Below, in pieces: positions 1-9,785 of a stretch of DNA of 29,441 bases (the stretch's first letter is position 1; each line of letters starts with the position of its first letter). The notes below the pieces were generated by a model. That model had not been told where the DNA came from and made no database searches. It worked only from the letters and a program-made list of their open reading frames with translations. The stretch is from Trichosphaerium sp. ATCC 40318 (taxonomy: Eukaryota; Discosea; Flabellinia; Trichosidae), in NCBI GenBank assembly GCA_038496445.1, contig JALMLS010000108.1, forward strand, positions 1-29,441. Reading direction: 5' to 3'. The position numbers were made by a program, and so were the translations under genes.

Positions 1-18
1 AAATAAAAGAAAGAAATA

Positions 19-2053
19 TTACAAAGAATAATTTGTCAACAAAAAATACAAGGAATCACATACGTGGTTTCTTGTTAATGGCGCAGTTGGATCAAAGCCT
101 GGATCCTCCTTCATTGCGCCCCACATTGCATCTCTCTCTTGATGAGGGATTTTATAGTGCGCAGTCCAATCTGCTAACGAGGATTGAAAGTGTTTCTAAA
201 GAGAGAAAATTAACTAACAATTAAAACAAAAGCTTCGCATAATAATTTATTACAGAAAAAAAATCAAACCTTGATGTCTTCTGCTTGTTGTGTGATTTCT
301 TGTGTCATTTCTTCTTGCTTCTCAAGTGGTACACTTTTATTACTACAAAGAAATATAAGCAACTAATTGATATAACAGTAGATAAAAGACGTACTCTCTC
401 AACTCATTAAATTTGAAGGGTTCAAAAGGTTTTCCATCTTTTGCATCCATCATATCTTCATCTTCTGGCATTTTACCAACCATACGTTTATGCAACGCAG
501 ACTATAACAAAATTATAAGAATGACGCGCTAGTATCTTTAATAACGAACAATGTTTGTATCACCCCAGTAAACACTAGCATCGAAGTACTCGCGATCTTC
601 AGGATGAGTTCTAATGTAATCCATAACATCCTAAGAACAAAAAAATTAACAAACGAAGACCAAACTTGACGTTTACATCACATGTTTACCAAAAGGTAAG
701 CGCTGATGATTCAGTTATGAAATAAATTAAACGTACAGCATATGATAATGGAGCAAGATCTTCCATTGTTAGGCGAGCAGGTGTTGTTTCGGTTCTATTC
801 AAAGAGCAAAAAAGTTCTAGCTTTTTCCTACGAATAAAATAAGAAAACAGTTGACGTTGATAGAAATCACAATAAACCTTGATAATAATGGCGCTCAAAA
901 GGAACACATCATCATAAAGTAAAAATAATGACGCGAGGGGAGTTATTAAACGTACATCCTGGTCTGTTTTTGAACATAAAACCACTGTGCATAAGAATTC
1001 AAATAAGGCATATTCATTTGAAATTTTTTTGCTTCTTCTGTCAATGATCTGTTACCAAAAACTTTCTCTGCCTATCCAAGGATCAGTACACTCACTCTCT
1101 AATACAACTACAATGGCCAGAGTGGATGTGGTTACAAGTAAAGAGAAACAAACGTCAAAAACAAAGAAAAAAAATAAAACGCTTGAAGGCGCTGCTGTTA
1201 CCTCTACTTTCGCTAGTTCACGCTCAACATACATTCTTTCATCGTATTGGTAACGTTCTTTTTCTGCTTGGTTGAAAGCGCCCTTGAAGCCCTTACCAGT
1301 TTCTTTTTGTATCTCTACTACGCGATCACAAAACTAGGCATGATTTAGCGCAAAAGAGAGCGTAGGAAGTGAGGATAAATAGTTTTAGTCGAATATAGCG
1401 CTTCGCAGCTGTATTTGCTATAAACTGAACGACAGTGCCTTGTTTAGCTTCAAATCGCTCAAGAAGGAGGGATATTGAAAGGGTTTACCTTGTACATTGG
1501 ATGAACCCAGTAGCGTTCCATCTTTACATTATTAACGAAACCATACGACAATTTATCTTCAGGAAAGCGTTTATAATACTCTCTCATGTATCTATAGAAA
1601 ATTGTCATTAGATACTGTATTTAAGCAGTTTTTTTTCTGTGGCATGTAATAAAAGCAAAAGAGTACGCTTTTGCGGGCTTTGAAAATAAATTAACCAGAA
1701 ATTGTTTGTTACGCGTTTTAAGAGTGTAATTTAACTCCTTAAGCGTTTAGATGGTCTTAGTTCGATTGTGCAGGTAATTTAGCGGCAAAATACGCCAGAT
1801 AGGCAAAACGTACGGCTCCCATTTCTCTTGCATAGGATTAACCCTGTGTTTAAGTACGTCTTGATCGGCTGTCCAGAGTTTAGTGATAGGAGAATAAAAA
1901 CTCAATACCTATAGCATGGCCTGGCATAGGGTGATCAAGTGCCTTTGCAGGCCATTTAAGGTCGTGGGTTGTAATTTGAGCTTCATTAGCACTGTAGTAC
2001 CACTGGGCGATATTGAACCCAATTTTAAGTGGGTAGTTGATGTACTTCTGCAT
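19..2053 (-). CDS. Unidentified multi-exon protein
   Basis: I do not recognise this protein. The likely start is the ATG at 2053 (MQKYINYP...). Exons I can support are 1902-2053, 1814-1843, 1489-1591 and 1202-1333. Further coding blocks lie near 960-1050, 720-840, 545-632, 395-505, 262-345 and 19-213. The first four exons agree in phase; the 960-1250 junction is unresolved. The protein is hydrophilic and rich in Trp, Tyr and charged residues (for example EKWEP, ERYWVHPMYK, EYFDASVYWGD, SLADWTAHYKIP). It has no membrane segment and no motif I can name. A mitochondrial accessory protein is possible but is only an impression. The last block either reaches a TAA at 19-21 or splices on outside the window at a GTATGT donor. 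It is divergent from the SNARE gene, with about 120 bp between the two starts. Confidence 0.55.
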
Positions 2054-2171
2054 GGTGAACCAAGCTAGCCTCTACAGATAGTAATTTTCTACTAAGCAAG
2101 ACTTTTTCTTGGGTGAAAAACCGACGTACCTAAATTTTGAAAAGCCATAATTCAGAAAACACACGAGGCTA

Positions 2172-3901
2172 ATGAGCCTAACTGTAAAGTGTGCTCTCTG
2201 CGGAGAAACAGGAATAGATATAGAGGTATTAGACGCCCATAGATGCAAACCAAAACCAACTACAAGCGCTGACAATCCCTTCGGTTCAGACTCTGAATCT
2301 AGTGAGGGCAATAATCCTTTTGGAAGCGATAGTAGCTCGGGGTCACCTGCGTATGGTAGTAGAAAGAAGTCTACGAATTCAAACCCGTTTGGTGACGACA
2401 GCGAGGGTGATAATCCGTTTGGTGACGACAGTGAGGGTGATAATCCGTTTGATGATGCTTCAGATAGCGACGACAGTTTTTCACCTGCTGCGCCTCGATA
2501 TGGCGGTTCAGCAGCTAGGGGAAGCAAACAAAACGTTAAACGGTCAAAAACTAAAAAAACAAAACCCAAACAAGCAAAAACCAAACAAACAAAGGCGAAG
2601 GGTCATGGTTCCGCTTCCAACAGCCGTAAACCAAAGGCTGGTGCAAAAGTAAGAAGAAATAACCAAACGAGAGATGACCGGGATGAACTTTTCGGTTCAA
2701 ATCCAACTCGTCAACAATTGAGTCAGATGCGCAAACAAGTAGAAGATTTCGATGATGTAGACCTTGAAAGGTAAAAATCCAAACAAATTACTTGAAAAAT
2801 CTTTTTATTTCCTCCATTACTCTTCACGCGAACCACCTACTATTGTACACGTAAACTCCTGTGTTAAAAATCACACTTCAGATTTGACCAAGACGCTCAA
2901 TACAGAAAAAAGATGCTGGATGAGAGAATAGACCACGACGCTACAAAAAGAACTCTTGTACGTGTTCCAAGTGTTTATAAGCGTGTTTTTGTTGAAAAGA
3001 TTGTAAAAATGATCGCTTTGCACTTTCCCCTTTGTGTGAATGAGTTACTAACGTACCTAGCGTATCGCAGCACAAATAAACATGGTAGCTGATGAAACTA
3101 CAGATTCTCTCAAAGCCCAAGGAAGCACGTATTTTATTAAATGAATTTTTTTTTTCGGTTTTCAAGAAAAAATGGCTAAAGGTTTCTAGAGCGTATTGAT
3201 AAAGTTCATGCTGATATGGCTGATATTGAGGATGATGTACATGAAGCGAATCGTAAAATTGATAATCTAGGTCACTTCTTTACCTCTGTAAAACATAAAT
3301 ACGTCAAAGTAAGCATTTTATTTTTTCCTAATTTTGTTTTTGGAAGTTACACTTTTACCTTTAATACCTTGCTCAGAATAAGAAAGATAAACGTCATAAA
3401 AAAGCTAAAGACTTCCGGGAAAACATGGCAGAAAATCCTGAACTTAAAGGAAAAAAGTAAGGACCTAGTAGTGCACCGTATTGATGTTTTCTAATGTTTT
3501 TTTCTGAAGAGCCAAGAAAGGAAAGAAGTCAAAGAAGAGTAAAAAGGAAAAGGCTGCAGTAAAGGGTATTAAAGGATCTTCTGAATGGTTAAGTGATGAT
3601 GAAGATACTGACTACACAGACGGACCTACGAAGTATGAAGAAGTAAATAAATGGGATCGTCAAGTCAACAAGGTATGCAATGCTTTAGTTTTTTTTTTTT
3701 GAATCATATTTATGAAATTAGGACTTGAATACCTTGGAAGCAATGCTTGATGGAATAGGTGAAAAGGCAGCAGGTCTTAATAAAGAAACAAGAAGACAGA
3801 ATGGAATGCTTGAGAATACAAAAGTCAGAGCTGGTAATGTTGATGAAGGTTTACGTAGAGGAAGGAGAAAAGCAACAAAGATCATCCATGAGGGAAGCTA
3901 A
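2172..3901 (+). CDS. SNAP-25/29-like Qbc SNARE with five NPF motifs and C2HC finger
   Basis: Seven exons join in phase: 2172-2770, 2882-2957, 3061-3128, 3182-3308, 3377-3456, 3510-3672 and 3722-3901 (about 430 aa). The N-terminus has a CxxC...HxC pattern (C7, C10, H23, C25) that could bind zinc. It is followed by an acidic Ser/Gly stretch with five NPF motifs (three NPFG-D type), then a Lys-rich linker. The Qb SNARE helix spans exons 3-4 (QINMVADETTDSLKAQG...LERIDKVHADM) and the Qc helix is in the last exon (ETRRQNGMLEN...RRKATKII). Both keep the zero-layer Gln (KAQG and RRQN). A basic insert, GKKSKKSKKEK-like, lies between them. There is no membrane anchor, as in SNAP-29. NPF is the ligand of EH domains, and SNAP-29 also carries an NPF. 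Role in membrane fusion is inferred from the family. One extra residue precedes LERI relative to SNAP-25, so the exon 3/4 junction may be slightly off. Confidence 0.87.
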
Positions 3902-4283
3902 TGCAAGCTCCCTTGCCCACATTACACTTCTTAGCTCCTCTCCAAAACTACATTGCCGTTTTTACTTGTAAAATATAGAACAAACTTCTAATAATCTAAC
4001 CCTTTTGAAAACCAGACATCCTTGCCTTATTTCGCTCCAACTTTACCAAGGAGTAAGGGAAAGCTCACGTCTCATTATGCGATAGGCTTCAAGAAGCAAA
4101 GTCTATGATAATGTCAAGCCCACGTGCTTCCTCTTCAAAACCATAAAAGATGTTGTTACAACACTTTTAAATATTGTAATATATTTTTTTTGTACAGTTG
4201 TCTTCTCTCACGTGATAGTCACGTGAATTTCCAAAATTACATTTGAAAAGGTACACGTTTTTTTTGTTGTACAAAAAAATATT
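3902..4283. other. Convergent 3' intergenic spacer
   Basis: The spacer lies between the stop of the SNARE gene and the stop of the adenylyltransferase gene, which converge. No coding frame is visible. It holds T-rich and A-rich runs near both 3' ends and, unexpectedly for a 3'-3' spacer, a pair of TCACGTGA palindromes at 4208-4226. Confidence 0.6.
4208..4226. promoter_or_regulatory. Twin TCACGTGA palindromes (E-box type)
   Basis: Two perfect 8-bp palindromes TCACGTGA occupy 4208-4215 and 4219-4226, start to start 11 bp apart, about one helical turn. CACGTG is the core site of bHLH and bHLH-Zip factors (Cbf1, USF, TFE families). The position between two convergent genes is odd for a promoter element. 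Function is inferred. Confidence 0.4.
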
Positions 4284-5335
4284 TTATTGCTTCCTTGGTT
4301 TCTGTTTATGCTGTGGTACAAATGTTATGTTATGTTTTTCCAAATATGTTAAAACTTCTTTTGGATAAAACTCTGTTATACTTTGTCCCTTAGACATACG
4401 CGTCCTTATTAAAGTAGAACTTGATTTATTATCCTTCCATCCTTTTTTTCAAAACCTGTTAGAATGTTGTATAATGACGTATGAGTAGCTAACCTTCAGC
4501 AAATGTTAAGAATACTGTGTCTTTGTAAAAAGTACATATTGGATGTTTAGTTTGCATTGCTTCCTCTACATCAAATCCTGGATCTCGGTTAACAACTACA
4601 ATAACACCTGCCCTAATAAACCATGTAAACACAGCATAACACTGAGAGAAAAGAGATTGCTCAGCTGAGCAAGACACATACGAAAATGTCCTCTTAGACC
4701 TAATCTTCAATACACCATCAGCGCCTAGGACGCTAAAGAATTGTAAGCGTCCGCTTGAACCTTTCTTTGTATAGTATTCTCTAACGGCTTCTTCAACGCA
4801 TGCTCTAGCTGCAGCAGCTGGACCTTGCTCCCAACAACGACTTTGATCAACCTTCCAGAATAAGCCAAAGAATGTTAACATACGCCCAACTGTACCATGA
4901 TATATGGTTTATCTTTTGTCAGCATTCTTATCAAGGCAAGCCGGTGAGGTGTTTGCACAGCGTTAATGCCAAGTTTGTTTTGTAGGTTTCCAAAGTAACT
5001 ACAGTCAGTATTTAGAGCGTTGACACTATTGACTCATGCCAGGTGCGAGTTTCACTTAAACAATCACCGAGATTTCTTTACCTGACCGCTAAATACGCCC
5101 CAACTACTTTTTTATTCTTATCTTTCTCTATATACGCTTTTGCAGTTTCTATCATTGCAATCTAAGCTATATTAGTTTAAAACCGTACTGAAACTATGCT
5201 TGCGTGGTTTCTATGCGCTGGACAGAAGCTACCAATTGTAAATAACACGATATTTGTTTTATTATTATCTAGTGGTTGTAGTTTATCTGTAGGCGTAAAC
5301 GAACCGCCCACGTTAATATTATCTGATTCTGCCAT
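4284..5335 (-). CDS. Nicotinamide/nicotinate mononucleotide adenylyltransferase (NMNAT-like)
   Basis: This nucleotidyltransferase transfers AMP from ATP to NMN or NaMN, giving NAD or its deamido form. Five exons agree in phase: 5189-5335, 5082-5161, 4896-4998, 4494-4851 and 4284-4441 (about 281 aa). The N-terminal nucleotide-binding motif reads GSFCPAHRNH, which fits GxFxPxHxxH. LGADGVLKI resembles the family's mid-protein GAD segment, followed by GVIVVVNRD. The C-terminal ISSTxIR-type signature appears as SSSTLIRTRMSKGQ, followed by PKEVLTYLEKHN. The start is the first ATG upstream of the motif in frame. The first intron as drawn is only 27 nt and leaves a few extra residues after the HxxH motif, so that junction is the least certain. 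It has no visible targeting signal. Substrate preference between NMN and NaMN cannot be read from the sequence. Confidence 0.85.
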
Positions 5336-5435
5336 TCAGTTAAATCAAAGTTCAAAAATTAGATAGAACTTGTTTGACGGCGCTTAAATACAGACAACAA
5401 AGCCTAGATTGCTACAATAGAGCTTAACTGTGTAA

Positions 5436-6668
5436 ATGGAAGAGTTGCCACCTGAAATACTGCTTTACATCCTTGAATATGTAAATAATCCATCGTATTT
5501 AGCAAATACAATACAGACCTGCTCTATGCTGGCGTCTATAGCTAAATTATGCCCATTGTACAAAGTAAACTTTCTCCACGCGTTTCAAGGCTTTTTCTGA
5601 CACTATACAGTTCCTTAATAGCTACCACTACGTAACGAGAGTAGCAGGAGGAAGCAAGAGCGGACACAGAGATGGTGCCTAATAGTATTTACTATCCACT
5701 GACTTTTTTGGGTCGTAGGAGATGCTGTTACAACTGCAAGGTTTTACGATGTGCGAGGCCTGGTGTTTGATAATAACGGTGATGTAATAGAGCATTGATA
5801 ATTCCTTTAAAGACATTAATGTCACGCAAACAACTAACACTGTTAGCTCATTATCACAGACAACACAAACAATTTGATACGCAAGCTATGTATGAAGACA
5901 AATCAAGTGAGTACATTCAAAGCCACTGAAGGTAAACTACGATACCCTCACGGGATTGCAGTTGACAAATGGAATAATATTTTTATTGCCGATTCTGCAA
6001 ACGGTGTAAGTCAGTTAAATCACGTGATTAAAAAGAATCAATTCATATAACTGAAACAATTTCCTTTTAACTCATAGGTTTAGAGAATAGTGTACTTGGA
6101 TGGTCAGTCTGGAGAGCTCAAAATACTCCATGTGTGTCATGGTAAATGGATGAGAAGAGTTGCAATCGCTCCTAAACATGTTTTATTCACTTCAAATAAA
6201 GGTTCCAATGTGGAGTGTATTAAACACCCTCAGATTAGTGATGCTCCGTCCTTAAATTGGGAAAACAATGTTAAAGGATTAGTGACTTGCGGGGTTGCTG
6301 TTGATGATAATGAGAACATTTACTTCACTCGAAACAAAAATATTTATAAAACTGATAAAAACTTTGTAACAAATTTTTTCTATGAGCTTCCGATGCATGC
6401 AAACAGTTACTTTTCTTATTCAAAAGGTATGTAGTCTTCGCGTTACAGAATATAAATAGATTGCAAAGATATTAGGCTCATCTTTTTTATAGGGCGCTTA
6501 TTTTTTGGAGGCGGGCATAGATTGTATTGCTTGTTTGTCGATACAAAGGATTTGATCAAGATTCCACTAAACGGAGTTAGTGGTACTAGTGCTGCAATAT
6601 ATCATGAACATGCTTTGTATTTTGCTCATAATACAAGCTGCATTAGCAAGATAGATTTGTACTTTTGA
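5436..6668 (+). CDS. F-box/NHL-repeat protein
   Basis: Six exons join in phase: 5436-5564, 5611-5674, 5719-5778, 5860-6005, 6084-6426 and 6493-6668 (about 305 aa). Exon 1 encodes an F-box-like helix bundle beginning MEELPPEILLYILEYV, the segment that binds Skp1 in SCF ubiquitin ligases. The rest is a beta-propeller of NHL type. TRVAGGSKSGHRDGD, RFYDVRGLVFD, NTNNLIRKL and YPHGIAVDKWNNIFIADS match the NHL pattern of a Gly-rich turn, a P-x-G-[IL] strand and an IADS/DTxNN loop. Further blades follow (GVAVDDNENIYFT; FAHNTSCISKI). The protein is likely cytosolic or nuclear and presents a substrate bound by the propeller; this is inference from domain order. It is one of five F-box loci in the window. 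Confidence 0.82.
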
Positions 6669-7136
6669 CTATGAGATAAAGTGTTGTATGGACAAAGAAA
6701 TAAAAAAGAACCAGATGCAGAACTATCATAAACAAACGCAGATTCAAACTTTTGGTGCCATGATCCTGAGAATCGATAGTCAGATACAAACAGTATGTTA
6801 TAGTCCTGCTTAGTGCTTATACTAGTAGTGGTTGTTTTCAAGAATCACTTTTGGAGTTAGAGTGAATAGTGTTTATTTTTGCAAAACCCATAAGAGTTAC
6901 ATTACAAACGAGCTTGGTTTAAATTGTTGATTGTAATAAATATCAATAACGTGTGTCCTCTATAAACACAACCGTATACATGTGAAGTAAACTGTAAATA
7001 TTTGCTAAGTACAAGGGGTAATGCTTTGTACGATTACAATAACTTTGCTCTAGTTGTTACTGTTTTATTCTTTATTACAATACTTGCAAGTACGTTCAGA
7101 GTCCAACATAATCCAAAACAGATAAATAGATAATTC
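6669..7136. other. Convergent intergenic spacer
   Basis: This spacer between the 3' end of the F-box/NHL gene and the 3' end of the F-box/LRR gene is AT-rich. It has no reading frame with recognisable content. A 71-codon frame on the minus strand at 6626-6841 overlaps the end of the NHL gene and resembles nothing I know. Confidence 0.5.
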
Positions 7137-8597
7137 TCACTGTTCATCAGTATGTGTAATCCGCAGATTACATTTCAAATCCATTGGAAATGCTAGCTGT
7201 AAAATACGCTTGTACTTTAGTATAAAAGATGTATGTCTTATCCAAAATTTAGCAGATGGTTGTCTTCGTGTTGCTGTCAATTGTCCTATTCTAACAAGTC
7301 TCCTCATCTTTTCTTTTATATCAGGCGCATTAAATACATTAACAGAACTTCCCAATGATCTAATACCTCGTTCTGTTATATGTGTACCATGTAAACAAAT
7401 AGCCTTAACAAAACCTTTAAGTGCCTTAACACCTTCATCAGTAACTTCAGTGTTGGATATATTAATCATACAAACGCCCGCCAATGCCTTAATACCTTCA
7501 TCAGTTACCAGTGTATCTGAAAGATCAATTGTATGAACACCTGCAAGCGTCTTTATACCCTCATCAGTGATCTGTAAGCAACTTGTTAAGAAAATCGTGT
7601 GAACACCTTTTAGCTGCTTGATATAAAAATCTGATACTACTGTATTAGATAGATCAATAGCATGGATGTAACCCGTAACAATTCCATCAGTAATATTATG
7701 TTTAGACAATCGAATGGTACGAACTCCTGCTAATGATTTTATACCTTCACTAGTAACACTTGTATATCTTAGATCAATAGCATGAACACCAGCAAGATGT
7801 TTGATTCCTTCATCTGTTACAGATTTACTCATTGGTACAATAGTATGAACACCAGCTAGTTCTTTTATTCCTTTATCAGTGAAATTCTTCGAACACCATA
7901 TTGTATGAACTCCTGCCAATGCTTTGGCACATTCATCTCCTGTCTCCGTACTAAAAAGACATATTTTATGAACACCTTCTAGCGCCATAACACCTTCATC
8001 TGTAACTCGAGTATAATCCAAGTCAATTGAGTGAACACCTGCTAATGCCTTTATACCTTCATCTGTTACATTTGTTCTACTAAGACATATTGTATGAACG
8101 CCTGACAGTTCGCTTACACCGACATCTGAAATACTTCTACATCCGCCTAAACCAATCTTATACACTCCTCCTTTTCCTTTACTGAGCTGTTTTAGGTGGT
8201 CATCAGTAATATCAGTTTTTTCAAAGTCAAGACTTCTAATACCTTCCAAGAAGCCAACGCTTGAAGTAACTTGAAAGTGTTTAAAGCTGAGAGAAAGTGC
8301 CCCAGAAAGAATACTGTTTAAGTCATCTGTAGGGCTTAGTTCGTACTTGATTTCCATGTGAACCCGTTTTATAAGGTGGGGTGCGGTTTTGTATAGTTTT
8401 TTAAGTCGTTTACGCGATTTGACGACTATTTTGTTATGTTTTAGCAAGTGACGCATGTGAGTGTCTATTATTTGCGAGAATAGCCTACAACAGCGAGACG
8501 CAGTATGTAAATAGTCTTTACAGTACGTAAACACTACAACAATAATTTCTATTGGAACGCCTTCAAAAAACGGTGCTACGGGCTTTGGTTCTTCCAT
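7137..8597 (-). CDS. F-box/LRR protein, single exon
   Basis: This 486-residue protein is encoded without an intron. Residues about 10-55 form an F-box-like segment (VPIEIIVVVFTYC...CCRLFSQI). It is followed by a basic stretch and then about a dozen leucine-rich repeats of 22-24 residues with the consensus LAGVHTIDLSxTxVTDEGIKA, close to the cysteine-containing/FBXL-type LRR that folds into a horseshoe. The repeats are very uniform, with a nearly invariant GVHxI and (V/I)TDEG(I/V)K. Uniformity suggests recent internal duplication or homogenisation. The C-terminal ~60 residues are basic and repeat-free. By family, the F-box recruits Skp1-cullin and the LRRs bind a substrate; the substrate is unknown. 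The single exon contrasts with the intron-rich neighbours. Its paralogue is at 9786-10835. Confidence 0.85.
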   Translation of the reverse strand: MEEPKPVAPFFEGVPIEIIVVVFTYCKDYLHTASRCCRLFSQIIDTHMRHLLKHNKIVVKSRKRLKKLYKTAPHLIKRVHMEIKYELSPTDDLNSILSGALSLSFKHFQVTSSVGFLEGIRSLDFEKTDITDDHLKQLSKGKGGVYKIGLGGCRSISDVGVSELSGVHTICLSRTNVTDEGIKALAGVHSIDLDYTRVTDEGVMALEGVHKICLFSTETGDECAKALAGVHTIWCSKNFTDKGIKELAGVHTIVPMSKSVTDEGIKHLAGVHAIDLRYTSVTSEGIKSLAGVRTIRLSKHNITDGIVTGYIHAIDLSNTVVSDFYIKQLKGVHTIFLTSCLQITDEGIKTLAGVHTIDLSDTLVTDEGIKALAGVCMINISNTEVTDEGVKALKGFVKAICLHGTHITERGIRSLGSSVNVFNAPDIKEKMRRLVRIGQLTATRRQPSAKFWIRHTSFILKYKRILQLAFPMDLKCNLRITHTDEQ

Positions 8598-8865
8598 TGA
8601 CGGCTATTGGTAGTACTGTAGTCGCGTCAGGTTCGTTTTTGTTGAATAAAACTGACCAATAGGCTCAACGTGATACACGTTGATTATTTCACAGCCGGAA
8701 ACCGAAATTGCTGCTTCGTTGCCAAGCCTCTTGACGCTTGTGACAAACGAAGATTTAGCACCATTTGTCATCACGTGTTGCGAGACGAGCGGGTAAACAG
8801 GAACCTTCAAAATACTCAACATTTTAACGCAGCTGTTTCTTGGCAAGTAGTCTTGTTATTTTTTA
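8598..8865. other. Spacer between Rho-like and F-box/LRR genes
   Basis: This spacer is upstream of the F-box/LRR start and downstream of the Rho-like stop. It contains an 80-codon minus-strand frame (8604-8846) with no recognisable motif, and a CACGTG element at about 8773. Most likely it is the promoter of the F-box/LRR gene. A small gene cannot be excluded. Confidence 0.4.
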
Positions 8866-9638
8866 TCAAAGTAAAGTACACGACTTTTGGCCAAACGAAC
8901 GAGCTGCTAATCTAGCTTTGTCAAAAACTTCGTTGACTCCTTTGAAAGTTTTTGCGGAGCACTCCATGTATCCAATAGCACCAATAGCCTTACTTACTTC
9001 TTTACCTTCACTATACGTCACAGGCACCTCTCCCTGTTTTTCAAGTATTGCAAGCGCCTCAGTATCGCTTCGGATATCAGACTTTGTTCCAACAAGAAGA
9101 AATGGTTTTCCAGGAGCATATTTCTTCACTCCAGGCGCCCACTGAAAACAAATTGTCAGCAGTACTCTTCTCTGTTGTACTGCGTACCTTAGATACAACG
9201 TTTTCAAGTGTGTTGGAATCTCCTATTGAAAACATAACACGAACACGTCAGCGTCCTTGTAAGCTTCAGGTCTAAATTGATCGTAAAGTTCCCTTCCACC
9301 CTTGTTTTTGAAATTGTCAGAAAAAAAAATCAGTTGAAAAGCTTTTGCGCACTGTGTCTTTGATTGTAAAGTTTATGGTCATTTCTGGATATTTTGGTGA
9401 AGGCTTTTCTAATGTGAAGGGCTCTGTGAACCAAAAAAAACGTGTTAGCCGAAAGCTGATAATAAAATTTTGCCGACTTGTCATAAACACTGTTTTAAAT
9501 GTTGTTTTAACGTTTACCGTAAAATGAAGGTACATAGTCCTCTGGAAATGTCCCTTTTGCGTATGTATGTATAAGAGACGATTGTCCGATTGTCCAGTTC
9601 CCTACTACAACGCAAATTATATCATTACCATCACTCAT
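8866..9638 (-). pseudogene. Atypical Rho-family GTPase, frame-broken
   Basis: Four exons are visible: 9518-9638, 9353-9423, 9188-9300 and 8866-9141. Together they align end to end with a Rho/Rac/Cdc42 protein of about 193 residues. Conserved parts are ICVVVG, the FPEDYVPSFY switch I region, the G4 box VGTKSD, the G5 box ECSAKT and a C-terminal CTLL that fits a geranylgeranylated CAAX box. Catalytic parts differ. The P-loop reads GNWTIGQSS, with Gln where the phosphate-binding Lys is expected. Switch II reads DTGGRELYD, with Arg at the Gln61 position and Gly at Ala59. In exon 3 the frame breaks after VFVLCF at a run of four T, and one more T would keep the Rho frame through the exon 3/4 junction. 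It is either a pseudogene, a nucleotide-independent Rho with a sequencing indel, or an unusual splice form. Confidence 0.75.
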
Positions 9639-9785
9639 GCCAATAAAACGTCGTTTTCAATATGATACTTTTCTTGACTATTTTTGGGCAAAAAAAAGCC
9701 CAAATCCAAAGGCCTTGGCCTCCGTGTAACGTCAGTAGGCGACAATAATATACGCAGTTTTACAATAACAAATTTATTGCTATTC

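Noticed and set aside
33-224. Plus-strand 63-codon frame at the window start
   Set aside because: The opposite strand carries exon-like sequence of the 1-2053 gene (SLADWTAHYKIPHQERD) bounded by a CTTTAG acceptor, which better explains the region.
2072-2584. Minus-strand 170-codon frame rich in Ser/Pro/Leu
   Set aside because: It is the shadow of the acidic, repeat-containing first exon of the SNARE gene on the plus strand.
8604-8846. Minus-strand 80-codon frame between the Rho-like and F-box/LRR genes
   Set aside because: It has no recognisable motif, no splice partner and sits where the F-box/LRR promoter should be. It is kept only as a possibility in the spacer entry.
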